From Propionibacteriales bacterium (GTDB lineage: Bacteria; Actinomycetota; Actinomycetes; Propionibacteriales; Nocardioidaceae): 54,583 nt of DNA. The stretch's first letter is position 1. Each line of letters opens with the position of its first letter. The translations under genes and the position numbers were made by a program. Location: contig JAPLCA010000039.1 in NCBI GenBank assembly GCA_026392465.1, forward strand, positions 1 through 54,583, written 5' to 3'. Of this stretch, positions 1-7,778 are shown in pieces. The notes under the pieces are model-generated. The model was not told where the DNA came from, ran no database searches, and was given only the letters and a program-made list of their open reading frames with translations.

Positions 1-318
1 AAAGGAAGAGGCATCATGCCTGCCGACGGGGGTAAAACTGATTACTTCTCGTCGACTTTTAGCACACTGTTGAGTTCTCAAACATCAGACGCACACCCAC
101 CAGACAGACCCACATCAGGGCCCACCCACCAGGGGCTGGTCAAACCTACCTGACTGGTTCGAGCGAGACAAACTCGCTGTCCTTCAGTCCTCGCTCGCCG
201 TTGTCAGCGATCAGTCTCCAGACGAACCTGGCATTGATCGTTTCGGTTCAAGCGGGTCACACCCACCGGACACCCGGCCTTCTGGCCTTGCGCCCCGCCG
301 TGCGGTGCAACAAGAAGA
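1..318 (-). other. rRNA operon leader (5' of 16S rRNA, gene itself outside the window)
   Basis: Read on the minus strand, this stretch carries the block TGTTTGAGAACTCAACAGTG (about 64-84). That is the boxA-like antitermination element found just upstream of actinobacterial 16S rRNA genes. The 16S gene should therefore begin to the left of position 1 and run leftward. No protein gene is convincing here; the overlapping reading frames are GC-driven. The leader follows a good SigA promoter at 319-348. The identification rests on recognising the leader motif, since no rRNA sequence is visible. Confidence 0.75.
160..197 (-). other. Competing hairpins in the rRNA leader
   Basis: An 8-bp stem pairs 160-167 with 190-197 (CGAGCGAG/CTCGCTCG). 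A shorter alternative stem pairs 162-167 with 173-178 (AGCGAG/CTCGCT). The two are mutually exclusive. They could belong to leader processing or antitermination structures, but only the base pairing is seen. Confidence 0.35.
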
Positions 319-348
319 ACATTACACACCCCCTCCTGGGAGCGTCAA
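319..348 (-). promoter_or_regulatory. SigA-type promoter of the rRNA operon
   Basis: On the minus strand a TTGACG -35 box (343-348) and a TAATGT -10 box (319-324) are separated by 18 bp. Transcription would start near 311 and give a leader of more than 300 nt. The near-consensus hexamers fit a strong ribosomal promoter; additional upstream promoters cannot be excluded. Confidence 0.6.
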
Positions 349-550
349 ACCACCCCCCTTCTCACCGCTCACGCCCGTTCGTGCGCAGCCGGAAAACACT
401 GCAACGACGGCGTCGCGCTCCGGACGGGGCATGCGCAGCGCGCCTCGGAAGGCCTGTCCGGGCTGCGCCACGGTCGCGTGCCGCACGCGCCGTCCGGAGG
501 GCCGAGAGCCGGCGGCGCGAGACGCATGCGCGCGCCCGCCGCTCCCGGAG

Positions 551-593
551 ACCACGAAGAGCCTCCCAGCCGTGCCGGGAGGCTCTTCGTGGT
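551..593 (-). terminator. Rho-independent-type terminator after tRNA-Ala
   Basis: A perfect 17-bp stem (551-567 with 577-593) encloses a 9-nt loop. It lies 5 bp beyond the 3' end of tRNA-Ala. There is no clear U-tract, as is usual in high-GC actinobacteria. It should also insulate the tRNA from the rRNA operon promoter downstream. Confidence 0.8.
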
Positions 594-598
594 GCGGG

Positions 599-671
599 TG
601 GAGCATAGGAGATTCGAACTCCTGACCTCTTCGATGCGAACGAAGCGCGCTACCAACTGCGCCAATGCCCC
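599..671 (-). tRNA. tRNA-Ala, anticodon CGC
   Basis: A 73-nt cloverleaf on the minus strand has a 7-bp acceptor stem (GGGGCAT/ATGCTCC) that includes the G3:U70 wobble pair, the main alanine identity element. The TTCGAAT T-loop is present, and the anticodon loop TTCGCAT gives anticodon CGC (reads GCG). The 3' CCA is not encoded (the DNA has CCC), so it must be added after transcription. The discriminator base is A. Confidence 0.95.
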
Positions 672-682
672 AGGTCCTGATC

Positions 683-688
683 AGGTTA
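683..688 (-). promoter_or_regulatory. Candidate -10 box of tRNA-Ala
   Basis: TAACCT on the minus strand lies 11 nt upstream of the mature tRNA 5' end, a normal distance for a tRNA -10 element. No good -35 hexamer is seen. Confidence 0.4.
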
Positions 689-735
689 GCACCCGCACGA
701 CCGGGCCCCGCAGGGGGTCCGGACGGGTCTGACGG

Positions 736-1674
736 CTACTCCCCCGACGCGCGACGCGACGTCTCGGGGGCTGCCTGCGTGGACCGCCCACGACCCGGCA
801 GCTCGACGTCCTCGCCCTCCACGTGACCGGAGGTCCAGGCCCCCGGTGCGTCGAAGTCGATGGTGCGGACGGTGCGGCCGACGCGCGGCTTGGTGACGTA
901 GGTCGGCAGGGTGACCGGCAGCGGGTCCCAGAGGGCGGTGCCGGCGGTGCTGACCGACGGCACGGCGATCTGCAGCTTCTCCTCGAGGGCGTCGGCCGGC
1001 AGCTCCGCGCGCTCCATGACGTGCTTGCGGTCGGGCTCGACGTCCTCGAACTGGTGCGAGACGACGACCGTGTGCTCCTCGTCGGGCGTGCGCGGCACGG
1101 CGCGGCGCGAGGCCCGCTCAGCGGCCGTGTCGCGCGCTGGGAGCTTGACGGACGGCAGCCGGGAGGAGAGCGGACGACGCTCCCTCGCCGGGCGGCTGAT
1201 GCCACGTTCGGCCCTGACCTGCACGCGGCAGGCGACGAGCCAGGCCACGACCAGCGCGGCCGGCGCGGCCACCCACACCGGCGAGACCACCGAGAAGCCG
1301 GCCAGCCCGCCCACGATCGCGAGCGCGGTGAGCAGCGTCAGCAGGGTGCGACGGCGGCGACGGGCGGCGACGACCGCGGCGCGGCGGGTCGGCGCGTCAC
1401 GGCGGGCGGTCGGGGTCTCGGTCACGGTGGGGGCCTTCGGGGTCGGCTCGGCGGCGGTCGTGGGAGTGTCGACCGGCGCCGAGAGGGGCACCTCGTCGGT
1501 GGCGTCCTCGGTCGGCTCGCCGTGGCCGCGCCGGGAGATGACGCGGCTCAACGGGCTGAGCGACTCCAGGGACTCCGAGGAGCTCGCCTCGTCGTACCGA
1601 CGCAGGACGAGCGGCACGAAGTACGCCGCCCACACGGCGACGACGAACGCGACGATCAGTCCATTGGCACCCAC
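736..1674 (-). CDS. Conserved actinobacterial membrane protein of unknown function
   Basis: The 312-residue product has a hydrophobic N-terminal segment (about residues 5-23) and two adjacent hydrophobic segments (about 107-148). A Pro/Thr/Ala-rich linker lies between them, and a polar, basic C-terminal half of about 160 residues follows. It looks like a membrane-anchored protein with a cytoplasmic tail. I recognise no catalytic motif. It lies 87 bp downstream of the molybdenum-cofactor/acetyltransferase operon on the same strand, so it may be co-transcribed. Proteins of this layout are common beside glp in actinobacteria, but no role is known to me. Confidence 0.7.
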   Translation of the reverse strand: MGANGLIVAFVVAVWAAYFVPLVLRRYDEASSSESLESLSPLSRVISRRGHGEPTEDATDEVPLSAPVDTPTTAAEPTPKAPTVTETPTARRDAPTRRAAVVAARRRRRTLLTLLTALAIVGGLAGFSVVSPVWVAAPAALVVAWLVACRVQVRAERGISRPARERRPLSSRLPSVKLPARDTAAERASRRAVPRTPDEEHTVVVSHQFEDVEPDRKHVMERAELPADALEEKLQIAVPSVSTAGTALWDPLPVTLPTYVTKPRVGRTVRTIDFDAPGAWTSGHVEGEDVELPGRGRSTQAAPETSRRASGE

Positions 1675-1761
1675 GGATCAACCGTAGGTCGCCCGTTGGG
1701 GGAATCTCCGCAGGTCAGTCGTGTGTCGCGTGAAGTTTGTGACGGATGTGGCGTGCGGGAC

Positions 1762-2376
1762 TCACGACGGCGAGCGGCGACGTGCCCCGTCGTCGCGGGT
1801 GACCCGCTCCAGCAGCCGTCCGGGGCGGTCGTCGGCGAGCACCTGGAAGACGCGGTGGTCGCGCCACGCGCCGTCGATGTGCAGGTACCCGCGGGCCAGG
1901 CCGACCTCCTCCAGCCCGAGCTTCTGCACCACGCGCAGGCTGGCCTCGTTCTCCGGCCGGATGGAGATCTCGACGCGGTGCAGGCCCACGGTGTCGAGGA
2001 GGTGGTCGACCACGAGCGCGACGGCGACCGGCGTGATGCCCCGGCCGGCATGACGCCGCGAGATCCAGTAGCCGATGCTCGCCCAGCGCGCGGACCCCCA
2101 GGAGATCCCGTTGACGGTGACCTGGCCGACCATCTCGCCCCGCCACGTGACCACGAAGGGCATCGCCCTCCCCTGGCGTGCGCGACGTCGCTGCGTCACG
2201 ATCATCGCGCGGTAGGAGAGCGGCGCCGCACCCCCGCCCGGGGGCAGCGTGGCCTCCCAGGGCGACAGCCAGGCGACGTCGGCCCGCCGCAGCCGTGCCC
2301 ACGCGCGTGCGTCGGAGCGACGCAGCGGCCGCACCCCGACGTCGCCGTGCGCGAGCTCGACGGGCCAGCCCCTCAT
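1762..2376 (-). CDS. GNAT N-acetyltransferase, RimJ/RimL type
   Basis: The 204-residue protein fits the RimJ/RimL branch of the GNAT fold, enzymes that transfer acetyl from acetyl-CoA to N-terminal amines of proteins. The N-terminal VRPLRRSDARAW strand-helix and the central YWISRRHAGRGI segment (acetyl-CoA pyrophosphate loop, R-x-x-G-R-G-like) are visible. The C-terminal NEASLRVVQKLG motif is typical of this branch. It starts at an ATG overlapping the stop of the upstream mog gene by 4 nt (ATGA), so it is translationally coupled to the cofactor operon. The substrate cannot be told from sequence. Confidence 0.85.
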   Translation of the reverse strand: MRGWPVELAHGDVGVRPLRRSDARAWARLRRADVAWLSPWEATLPPGGGAAPLSYRAMIVTQRRRARQGRAMPFVVTWRGEMVGQVTVNGISWGSARWASIGYWISRRHAGRGITPVAVALVVDHLLDTVGLHRVEISIRPENEASLRVVQKLGLEEVGLARGYLHIDGAWRDHRVFQVLADDRPGRLLERVTRDDGARRRSPS

Positions 2377-2900
2377 GCCGTCGCCTGGGGTCCCGGGTGG
2401 TCCGGGCCGGCGTGGTCGCCGCCGGCCAGCTGGTCGACGGCGTGCGGGACGACGTCGGCGAGCACCTGGATGCCGTCCTTGACGCCTCCGCGCGAGCCGG
2501 GGAGGTTGACGACGAGGGTCCGGCCAGCCACGCCGGCCAGGCCTCGCGACAGCACGGCCGTGGGGACGCCCTGGGCGACTCCTGCGGCACGCAGCGCCTC
2601 GGCCAGGCCGGGCAGTTCGCGGTCGAGCAGCGGCCGGGTCACCTCGGGCGTGCGGTCGGTGGGACTGATGCCGGTGCCGCCGGTGGTCAGCACGACGGCC
2701 GCGCCCGACGCCACGGCCTCCGCGACGGCGCGCCCGACCGGCTCGCCGTCGGGCACGACGGCAGCGTCGTCGGTCGCGAGACCCCAGGAGCGGAGCGCGG
2801 CGACGAGCAGCGGCCCGGTCGTGTCCTCGTAGACGCCCGCGGCCGCGCGGTTCGACGCGACGACGACGGCGCCGCGTCGGCCGCCGGTGGGCGAGCTCAT
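2373..2900 (-). CDS. mog: Molybdopterin adenylyltransferase, MogA/MoaB family
   Basis: The 175-residue protein belongs to the MogA/MoaB family, which adenylylates molybdopterin before metal insertion. The diagnostic TTGGTGISPTDRTPE motif (about residues 91-105), which binds the MPT phosphate, and the NLPGSRGGVKDG loop (about 145-156) are both present. Length is normal for a single-domain MogA/MoaB. It overlaps moaC upstream and the acetyltransferase downstream by 4 nt each, which shows one coupled operon that also encodes the next pathway enzyme, Glp/MoeA. Confidence 0.9.
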   Translation of the reverse strand: MSSPTGGRRGAVVVASNRAAAGVYEDTTGPLLVAALRSWGLATDDAAVVPDGEPVGRAVAEAVASGAAVVLTTGGTGISPTDRTPEVTRPLLDRELPGLAEALRAAGVAQGVPTAVLSRGLAGVAGRTLVVNLPGSRGGVKDGIQVLADVVPHAVDQLAGGDHAGPDHPGPQATA

Positions 2901-3388
2901 CGGACGTCCCAGTCCCCGCTGCGGCCGCCCGCCTTCGCGACGACCTCGACGTCGGTGATGCGTGCCCGCTTGTCGACGGCCTTGACCATGTCGACGACCG
3001 TCAGCGCGGCGACCGTGACCGACGTCAGCGCCTCCATCTCGACGCCCGTGCGGTCGGTGGTGCGGACGCTGGCGGTGATCTCGACGGCGTCGTCGACGAC
3101 TTGCAGGTCGACCTCGACCCCGCTGATGGCGATGGGGTGGCAGAGCGGCACGAGGTCGGGCGTCCGCTTGGCGCCCATGATGCCCGCGACCCGCGCGACG
3201 CCGAGGGCGTCGCCCTTGGGCACGCCCTCGCCGCGCAGGAGCGCCACGACCTCGGCGGACACCTCGACGCGCCCGCGAGCCGTCGCCGTGCGCCGGCTGA
3301 CGTCCTTGTCGCCGACGTCGACCATGCGGGCCGCGCCGGACTCGTCGACGTGCGTCAGCCGCGCTGCGGACGGATCGGGCCCGGCCAC
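2897..3388 (-). CDS. moaC: Cyclic pyranopterin monophosphate synthase MoaC
   Basis: MoaC, with MoaA, converts GTP to cyclic pyranopterin monophosphate, the first step of molybdenum cofactor synthesis. The 163-residue product shows the family signatures: ARMVDVGDK near the N-terminus, then PLCHPIAISGVEVD (about residues 81-94) and GVEMEALTSVTVAALTVVDMVKA (read in two parts, about 117-139). It starts at GTG 3388, one base after the Glp stop. Its position between glp and mog supports the pathway assignment. No moaA, moaD or moaE is in the window. Confidence 0.95.
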   Translation of the reverse strand: MAGPDPSAARLTHVDESGAARMVDVGDKDVSRRTATARGRVEVSAEVVALLRGEGVPKGDALGVARVAGIMGAKRTPDLVPLCHPIAISGVEVDLQVVDDAVEITASVRTTDRTGVEMEALTSVTVAALTVVDMVKAVDKRARITDVEVVAKAGGRSGDWDVR

Positions 3389-3389
3389 G

Positions 3390-4712
3390 TCAGAACGGCC
3401 TGTCGAGCACGAGCGTGCGGACCGTGTCGCCCAGGTTCAGCGCGGTCTCGTCCTCGCCCACGACGATCAGCGCGTTCGCCTGCGCGAGCGAGCCGAGCAG
3501 GTGCGACCCGTGGCCGCCGAGCGGGGTGACCTTGGCGCCGCGGTGGGTCACCTCGAAGACGCCGCGGACGTACTGCCGGCGTCCGGGGATGGACGCGATG
3601 TCCTGGGTGAGCACCGCGTGCACCATGGGCCGGCGGTACGGCGTGAGGCCCATGAGCCGGCGGATGGCCGGGAGCACGAACACCTCGAAGGACACGTAGG
3701 CCGAGACCGGGTTGCCGGGCAGCGTGATGATCGGGGTCTGCTCGTCGAAGATCGTGCCGAAGCCCTGCGGCTTGCCGGGCTGCATGGCGACCTTCGGGAA
3801 GGCGACGGTGCCGAGCGCCGAGAGCGTCTCCTTGACGACGTCCTTCTCGCCCTCGCTGATGCCGCCGCTGGTGACGACGAGGTCGGCGCGGACGAGCTGC
3901 TCGGACAGCGTGCGTCGGAAGGTCCGCGGGTCGTCGCCGATGGCGCCGACGCGGTAGGCGATCGCACCGGCCGCGCGCACGGCGGCGGCGAGCATGTAGC
4001 TGTTGCCGTCGTAGATGGAGTCGAAGTCGAGGTGGGCGCCCGGCTCGCGGAGCTCGTTGCCGGTGGACAGCACGACCACGCGCGGTCGCGGTCGGGCGGC
4101 GACCCGCCCCAGGCCGAGCGAGGCCAGCAGACCCGCCTCCCGTGGTCCGACGACCGTGCCGGCCGCCAGCACGAGGTCGCCCTGGGCGACGTCGTCGCCG
4201 GCGCGACGCACGTGCTGTCCCTCGCGCACCGCCTCGGTGAACCGCACCCGCGCGTTGCCGCGGTCGGTCGCCTCGAACGGCACGACGGCGTCGGCACCGC
4301 GCGGCACGGGAGCACCCGTCATGATCTTGACGGCCGTGCCAGGCGAGATCGCGAACGGTCGGCTCGACCCGGCGTAGATGTCGGCCACGACCGGCAGCTC
4401 CACGGGCGTGGCCGACGTGGCCTGGGCGAGGTCCTCCGCGCGGACGGCATAGCCGTCCATGGCGGAGTTGTCGAAGCGGGGCAGGGAGATCGGGGCGTGC
4501 ACGTCGGCGTGCAGCGGCAGGCCGAGCGACTCCACGACCGGCTGGTCGTACGGCTCGAGCGGGCCGATGCCGCGCAGGATCTTCTCCAGGTGGTCCTCGA
4601 CGGTGAGGAAGCCGTCGGGCACGCTCTCCGGACGCACCCGCGGACGCGGTCCCCGGGGTGGAGCAGCGTCGCCGGAGGGCGGAGCGGCCTCGTTCCCTGC
4701 GTCGGAAGACAT
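3390..4712 (-). CDS. glp: Molybdopterin molybdenumtransferase Glp/MoeA
   Basis: The 440-residue enzyme inserts molybdate into adenylylated molybdopterin. Visible signatures are FDNSAMDGYAVRAED in domain I, ISPGTAVKIMTGAPVP, STGNELREPG, TSGGISEGEKD and TLPGNPVSAYVSFE. The start at ATG 4712 gives a Pro/Arg-rich N-terminal extension of about 35 residues before the conserved core, and it sits 5 bp after the stop of the UDP-glucose pyrophosphorylase gene. The longer open frame upstream is antisense-like read-through inside that gene and is not used. The operon continues with moaC, mog and an acetyltransferase. Confidence 0.93.
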   Translation of the reverse strand: MSSDAGNEAAPPSGDAAPPRGPRPRVRPESVPDGFLTVEDHLEKILRGIGPLEPYDQPVVESLGLPLHADVHAPISLPRFDNSAMDGYAVRAEDLAQATSATPVELPVVADIYAGSSRPFAISPGTAVKIMTGAPVPRGADAVVPFEATDRGNARVRFTEAVREGQHVRRAGDDVAQGDLVLAAGTVVGPREAGLLASLGLGRVAARPRPRVVVLSTGNELREPGAHLDFDSIYDGNSYMLAAAVRAAGAIAYRVGAIGDDPRTFRRTLSEQLVRADLVVTSGGISEGEKDVVKETLSALGTVAFPKVAMQPGKPQGFGTIFDEQTPIITLPGNPVSAYVSFEVFVLPAIRRLMGLTPYRRPMVHAVLTQDIASIPGRRQYVRGVFEVTHRGAKVTPLGGHGSHLLGSLAQANALIVVGEDETALNLGDTVRTLVLDRPF

Positions 4713-4717
4713 GGGCG

Positions 4718-6088
4718 TCAGCCTAACCGGGCACCCTGCGGGACGCTGCGTGCCGTGCCGTCGTCGTCCAGGGTCGCGTCGCCCGTGACGACCACGTCGC
4801 GTCCGAAGTGCCAGTCGCCGCGCACCGTGAGGGACGACGCGCCGGCGAGCGACGGGGCGTGCGGGATGCGGGCGTCGAAGTCGGCGATGGTCGTGTAGAA
4901 GCGACGGTCGAGGTCGACGAGCGGCCGCGGGTCGACGGTGGCCCGCAGTCGGCTGTCGTCGCCGAGGCCGAACACGTCCGAGCGGAGCAGCAGGAGGTCG
5001 TTGGTGGTCTTGACGGGCAGGAACCGCGAGCGCTCGACCTCGATGGCGGTGGCGCCGTCGAAGACCTCGACGGCGGCGCCCATGGCCGACTCGATCTGCA
5101 CGACCTTCGGCGACGTCTTGTCGGTGGGGTCGACGGTCTTCTCGTTGCGGATGAGCGGCAGGCCGAGCACGCCGTTGCGCTCGGTGAGCGTGTCGAGCAG
5201 CCGGGGCAGGTCGAACCACAGGTTGTTCGTGTGGAAGAAGGGGTGCCGGTCCGCGTCGGCGGCGAGCGCCGCGTCCTCGTCGGCCGTCTGCGCGGTCTCG
5301 CGGAGCACGAGGCGTCCGTCGGCACGTCGGACGACGAGGTGGCCGCCCTTGACGTCGGCGGGCGTGCGGCGGCACACCTCGGCGGCGTACGGCGCTCCGG
5401 TCGAGGCGAACCACGCCATCATCGACGGGTCGGGAGCCGCGCCGAGGTTGTCGGCGTTGGAGACGGTGGCGTACCGGTAGCCCGCGGCCACGAGCTGCTC
5501 GAGCACGCCCGAGACCAGCAGGGCGGTGTAGAGGTCGCCGTGTCCCGGCGGGCACCACTCGAGCGCGGGGTCGGCGGGCCACTGCACCGGGGTCAGGTCG
5601 TCGGCCCGCAGCTTCGGCTCGCGGTTCTGCAGGAAGTCCAGCGGCAGCCCCTCGACCTGCAGACCCTCGTGCTGGCGCAACCGTGCCAGCGAGTCGTCCT
5701 GCGTGCGGAAGCTGTGCATGAACAGCAGCGGCAGCGTGACGTCGAGGTCGCGCCGGACCTGGAGCACCTGGCGGGCGATGATGTCGAGGAACGTGAGGTC
5801 GGAGCGGACGGGCAGGAGGCTCTTGGCCCGGTCCATGCCCATCGACGTGCCGAGCCCTCCGTTGAGCTTGATGACGGCCGTGACCGAGGCCGCCTCGCGC
5901 TGCGCGTCGAGGTCGAAGGTGACGTCGGCGGCACGGTCGACGTCGACGAGCGGGTCGACGTCGGCCTCGCGGACGAGACCGGTGGCCCCACCCTCGAGCT
6001 GGCGGTAGAAGTCGCTGAAGACCTCGATCGCGGGTGCCGCCACGCCGGCGCGTTCCATGGTGCTCCGTGCGAGCTCGAGTCCGTCCAC
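4718..6088 (-). CDS. UTP--glucose-1-phosphate uridylyltransferase, eukaryotic-like UDPGP family
   Basis: The 456-residue protein makes UDP-glucose from UTP and glucose-1-phosphate. It belongs to the UDPGP family (the eukaryotic UGP1 type), not the smaller bacterial GalU family. The nucleotide-binding signature KLNGGLGTSMGMDRAKS (from about residue 74) is intact, as are the PPGHGDLY, SNADNLGA and FHTNNLWF motifs of the active site. It starts at GTG 6088 behind a -10 box at 6 nt (leaderless arrangement) and is the first gene of the glp operon. Linking sugar-nucleotide and molybdenum-cofactor genes may be only positional. Confidence 0.92.
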   Translation of the reverse strand: MDGLELARSTMERAGVAAPAIEVFSDFYRQLEGGATGLVREADVDPLVDVDRAADVTFDLDAQREAASVTAVIKLNGGLGTSMGMDRAKSLLPVRSDLTFLDIIARQVLQVRRDLDVTLPLLFMHSFRTQDDSLARLRQHEGLQVEGLPLDFLQNREPKLRADDLTPVQWPADPALEWCPPGHGDLYTALLVSGVLEQLVAAGYRYATVSNADNLGAAPDPSMMAWFASTGAPYAAEVCRRTPADVKGGHLVVRRADGRLVLRETAQTADEDAALAADADRHPFFHTNNLWFDLPRLLDTLTERNGVLGLPLIRNEKTVDPTDKTSPKVVQIESAMGAAVEVFDGATAIEVERSRFLPVKTTNDLLLLRSDVFGLGDDSRLRATVDPRPLVDLDRRFYTTIADFDARIPHAPSLAGASSLTVRGDWHFGRDVVVTGDATLDDDGTARSVPQGARLG

Positions 6089-6105
6089 GCGCCTAGGCTA
6101 GACGT
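6089..6105. promoter_or_regulatory. 17-bp divergent leaderless promoter pair
   Basis: Only 17 bp separate two divergent start codons. On plus, TAGGCT (6094-6099) ends 6 nt before ATG 6106. On minus, TAGCCT (6095-6100) ends 6 nt before GTG 6088. Both fit TANNNT-N6-start, so both mRNAs would begin at the start codon. The two -10 boxes share 5 bp, so RNA polymerase could occupy only one at a time. Confidence 0.6.
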
Positions 6106-6729
6106 ATGGACGGATCGGGCGCGCGTCGGAACGACGCCGCAGCCGAGCGGAAGCGCGCGGTGCGCCCCGCACTGCTGGAGGCCCGTCGCCGCCGCGACGA
6201 CGAGCAGCGTCGAGCCGTCGACGACGCCGTCGCCGCCCACCTCCTGGCCCTCCCCTCGGTGGTGCGCGCCCGACGGGTGGCCGCGTACCGCTCGATGCCG
6301 GGCGAACCAGGCACGGAGGCGCTGCTCGCGGGTCTGCGCGAGCGCGGCGTGGAGGTGCTGGTGCCGGTCAGCCGCAGCGACGGCTCGCTCGCGTGGGCGC
6401 TGCACGACCCCGCGGCGCCGACCACCCGCTCACGGCTCGGCGTCGAGGAGCCCGTGGGGAGCACGCTCGCCGACGACGCGCTCGACACCGTCGACGTCGT
6501 CGTGCTGCCCGCGCTCGCCGTCGACCACGCGGGACGTCGCCTGGGCCGTGGCGCCGGCTACTACGACCGCGCCCTGGCGCTGCTCCCCCGCCGACCTCGA
6601 CCGCTGCTGGTCGCCGTCGTGCACGCCGAGGAGCTGCTCGCGGAGGTGCCGCACGAGCCGCGCGACCAGCCGGTCGACGTCGTCGTCACCGAGAACGGCG
6701 TGTTCCGCGTGCCTGAGGCGTCGGCCTAG
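6106..6729 (+). CDS. 5-formyltetrahydrofolate cyclo-ligase
   Basis: The 207-residue enzyme converts 5-formyl-THF and ATP to 5,10-methenyl-THF in the cytoplasm. Basic N-terminal KRAVRPALLEARRRR, the substrate loop AYRSMPGEPGT and the hallmark GRRLGRGAGYYDRAL (about residues 143-157, ATP/Mg binding) are all present, and the length is typical. The gene is transcribed divergently from the UDP-glucose pyrophosphorylase from a shared 17-bp spacer, and its stop overlaps the convergent CNNM gene by 4 bp. Confidence 0.95.
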   Translation: MDGSGARRNDAAAERKRAVRPALLEARRRRDDEQRRAVDDAVAAHLLALPSVVRARRVAAYRSMPGEPGTEALLAGLRERGVEVLVPVSRSDGSLAWALHDPAAPTTRSRLGVEEPVGSTLADDALDTVDVVVLPALAVDHAGRRLGRGAGYYDRALALLPRRPRPLLVAVVHAEELLAEVPHEPRDQPVDVVVTENGVFRVPEASA

Positions 6730-7778
6730 GCGTCGAGCCGCTCCGCGTCGCGGATCTCGCCCACCAGCTCCTCCAGGACGTCCTCCAGCATGATGACGCC
6801 GAGCACCTCGCCGGTTCCGTCGGCCACGCGCGCCATGTGCGAGCCCTTCGCCTGCATGACGCGCAGCGCCTCGTGGAGCCCGGACCCCGCGGCGACGGTC
6901 GAGAGCGGACGCAGCCACTTGTCGGCGATGGGCGCGCGGCGCGCGTCGTCGTCGGTCTCGAGGACGTCCTTGATGTGCAGGTACCCGGCGAGGTCCCCGT
7001 CGGCGTCCAGCACGGGGAAGCGCGAGAAGCCCGTGTCCGCGCACGCCCGCTCGACGTCGGCCGGGGTCGCCTCCGGGGCGACGGTCACGAGTCCGTCGCG
7101 CGGCAGCAGCACCTGCTCGACCCGCCCGTCGTGGAACTCCAGGGCACCCTGCACGAGGCCGTACTCGTCGTCGTCGAGCAGACCCTCGCGACGCGACTCG
7201 TCGACGAGGCCCGCGACCTCGTCGTGGGAGTAGGTCGAGGCGACCTCCTCCACCGGCTGCACGCCGAGCAGGCGGACCGCCAGATTCGCGATGCCGTTGA
7301 GCATGACCACGAGCGGCCGCAGCACGGCGATGACGAGCAGCATGAACGGGCCCAGCACGAGGGCGGCGCGGTCGGGCTGCACGAGCGCGAGGTTCTTCGG
7401 CACCATCTCGCCGAACACGACGTGGAGGAACACGACCACCGACAGCGCGATCACGAACGAGATCGGGTGCACGAGGCCCTCGGGCACGTGGGCGACCTCG
7501 AACGCCGGCTCCATGAGGTGCGCGAGCGCGGGCTCGCTGATCGCGCCGAGGCCGAGCGAGCAGATCGTGATGCCGAGCTGGGCCGCCGCCATCGCCAGCG
7601 TGACGTTCTCGACGGCCTTGAGCGCGAGCCGCGCCGTGCGCGACCCCGCCTGCGCCAGGGGCTCGAGCTGCGTGCGCCGGGCCGAGATGAGCGCGAACTC
7701 CGCCGCCACGAACAGTGCGTTGAGGGCGAGCAGCACGAAGGTCAGCCCGACGCCGATCCAGTCACCCACGGCCGTCAC
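6726..7778 (-). CDS. CNNM/CorB-type membrane protein with CBS pair (second of two)
   Basis: About 350 residues. An N-terminal CNNM (DUF21) membrane domain has four hydrophobic segments and the AAEFALISARRTQLE and MVPKNLAL motifs. A cytoplasmic CBS-domain pair follows (about residues 200-345). CNNM proteins are implicated in Mg2+ transport; older annotation calls them hemolysins. Unlike its upstream partner it lacks the C-terminal CorC/HlyC domain. The start is uncertain: TTG 7796, GTG 7778 and GTG 7769 are all in frame. I chose GTG 7778, which overlaps the upstream gene by 17 nt with GGGGA just ahead. Confidence 0.9.
   Translation of the reverse strand: MTAVGDWIGVGLTFVLLALNALFVAAEFALISARRTQLEPLAQAGSRTARLALKAVENVTLAMAAAQLGITICSLGLGAISEPALAHLMEPAFEVAHVPEGLVHPISFVIALSVVVFLHVVFGEMVPKNLALVQPDRAALVLGPFMLLVIAVLRPLVVMLNGIANLAVRLLGVQPVEEVASTYSHDEVAGLVDESRREGLLDDDEYGLVQGALEFHDGRVEQVLLPRDGLVTVAPEATPADVERACADTGFSRFPVLDADGDLAGYLHIKDVLETDDDARRAPIADKWLRPLSTVAAGSGLHEALRVMQAKGSHMARVADGTGEVLGVIMLEDVLEELVGEIRDAERLDA

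Noticed and set aside
823..2832. Long plus-strand open frame (669 codons) opposite the membrane protein, acetyltransferase and mog genes
   Set aside because: Gly/Arg/Asp-rich antisense shadow of real minus-strand genes, typical of high-GC DNA; no family features.
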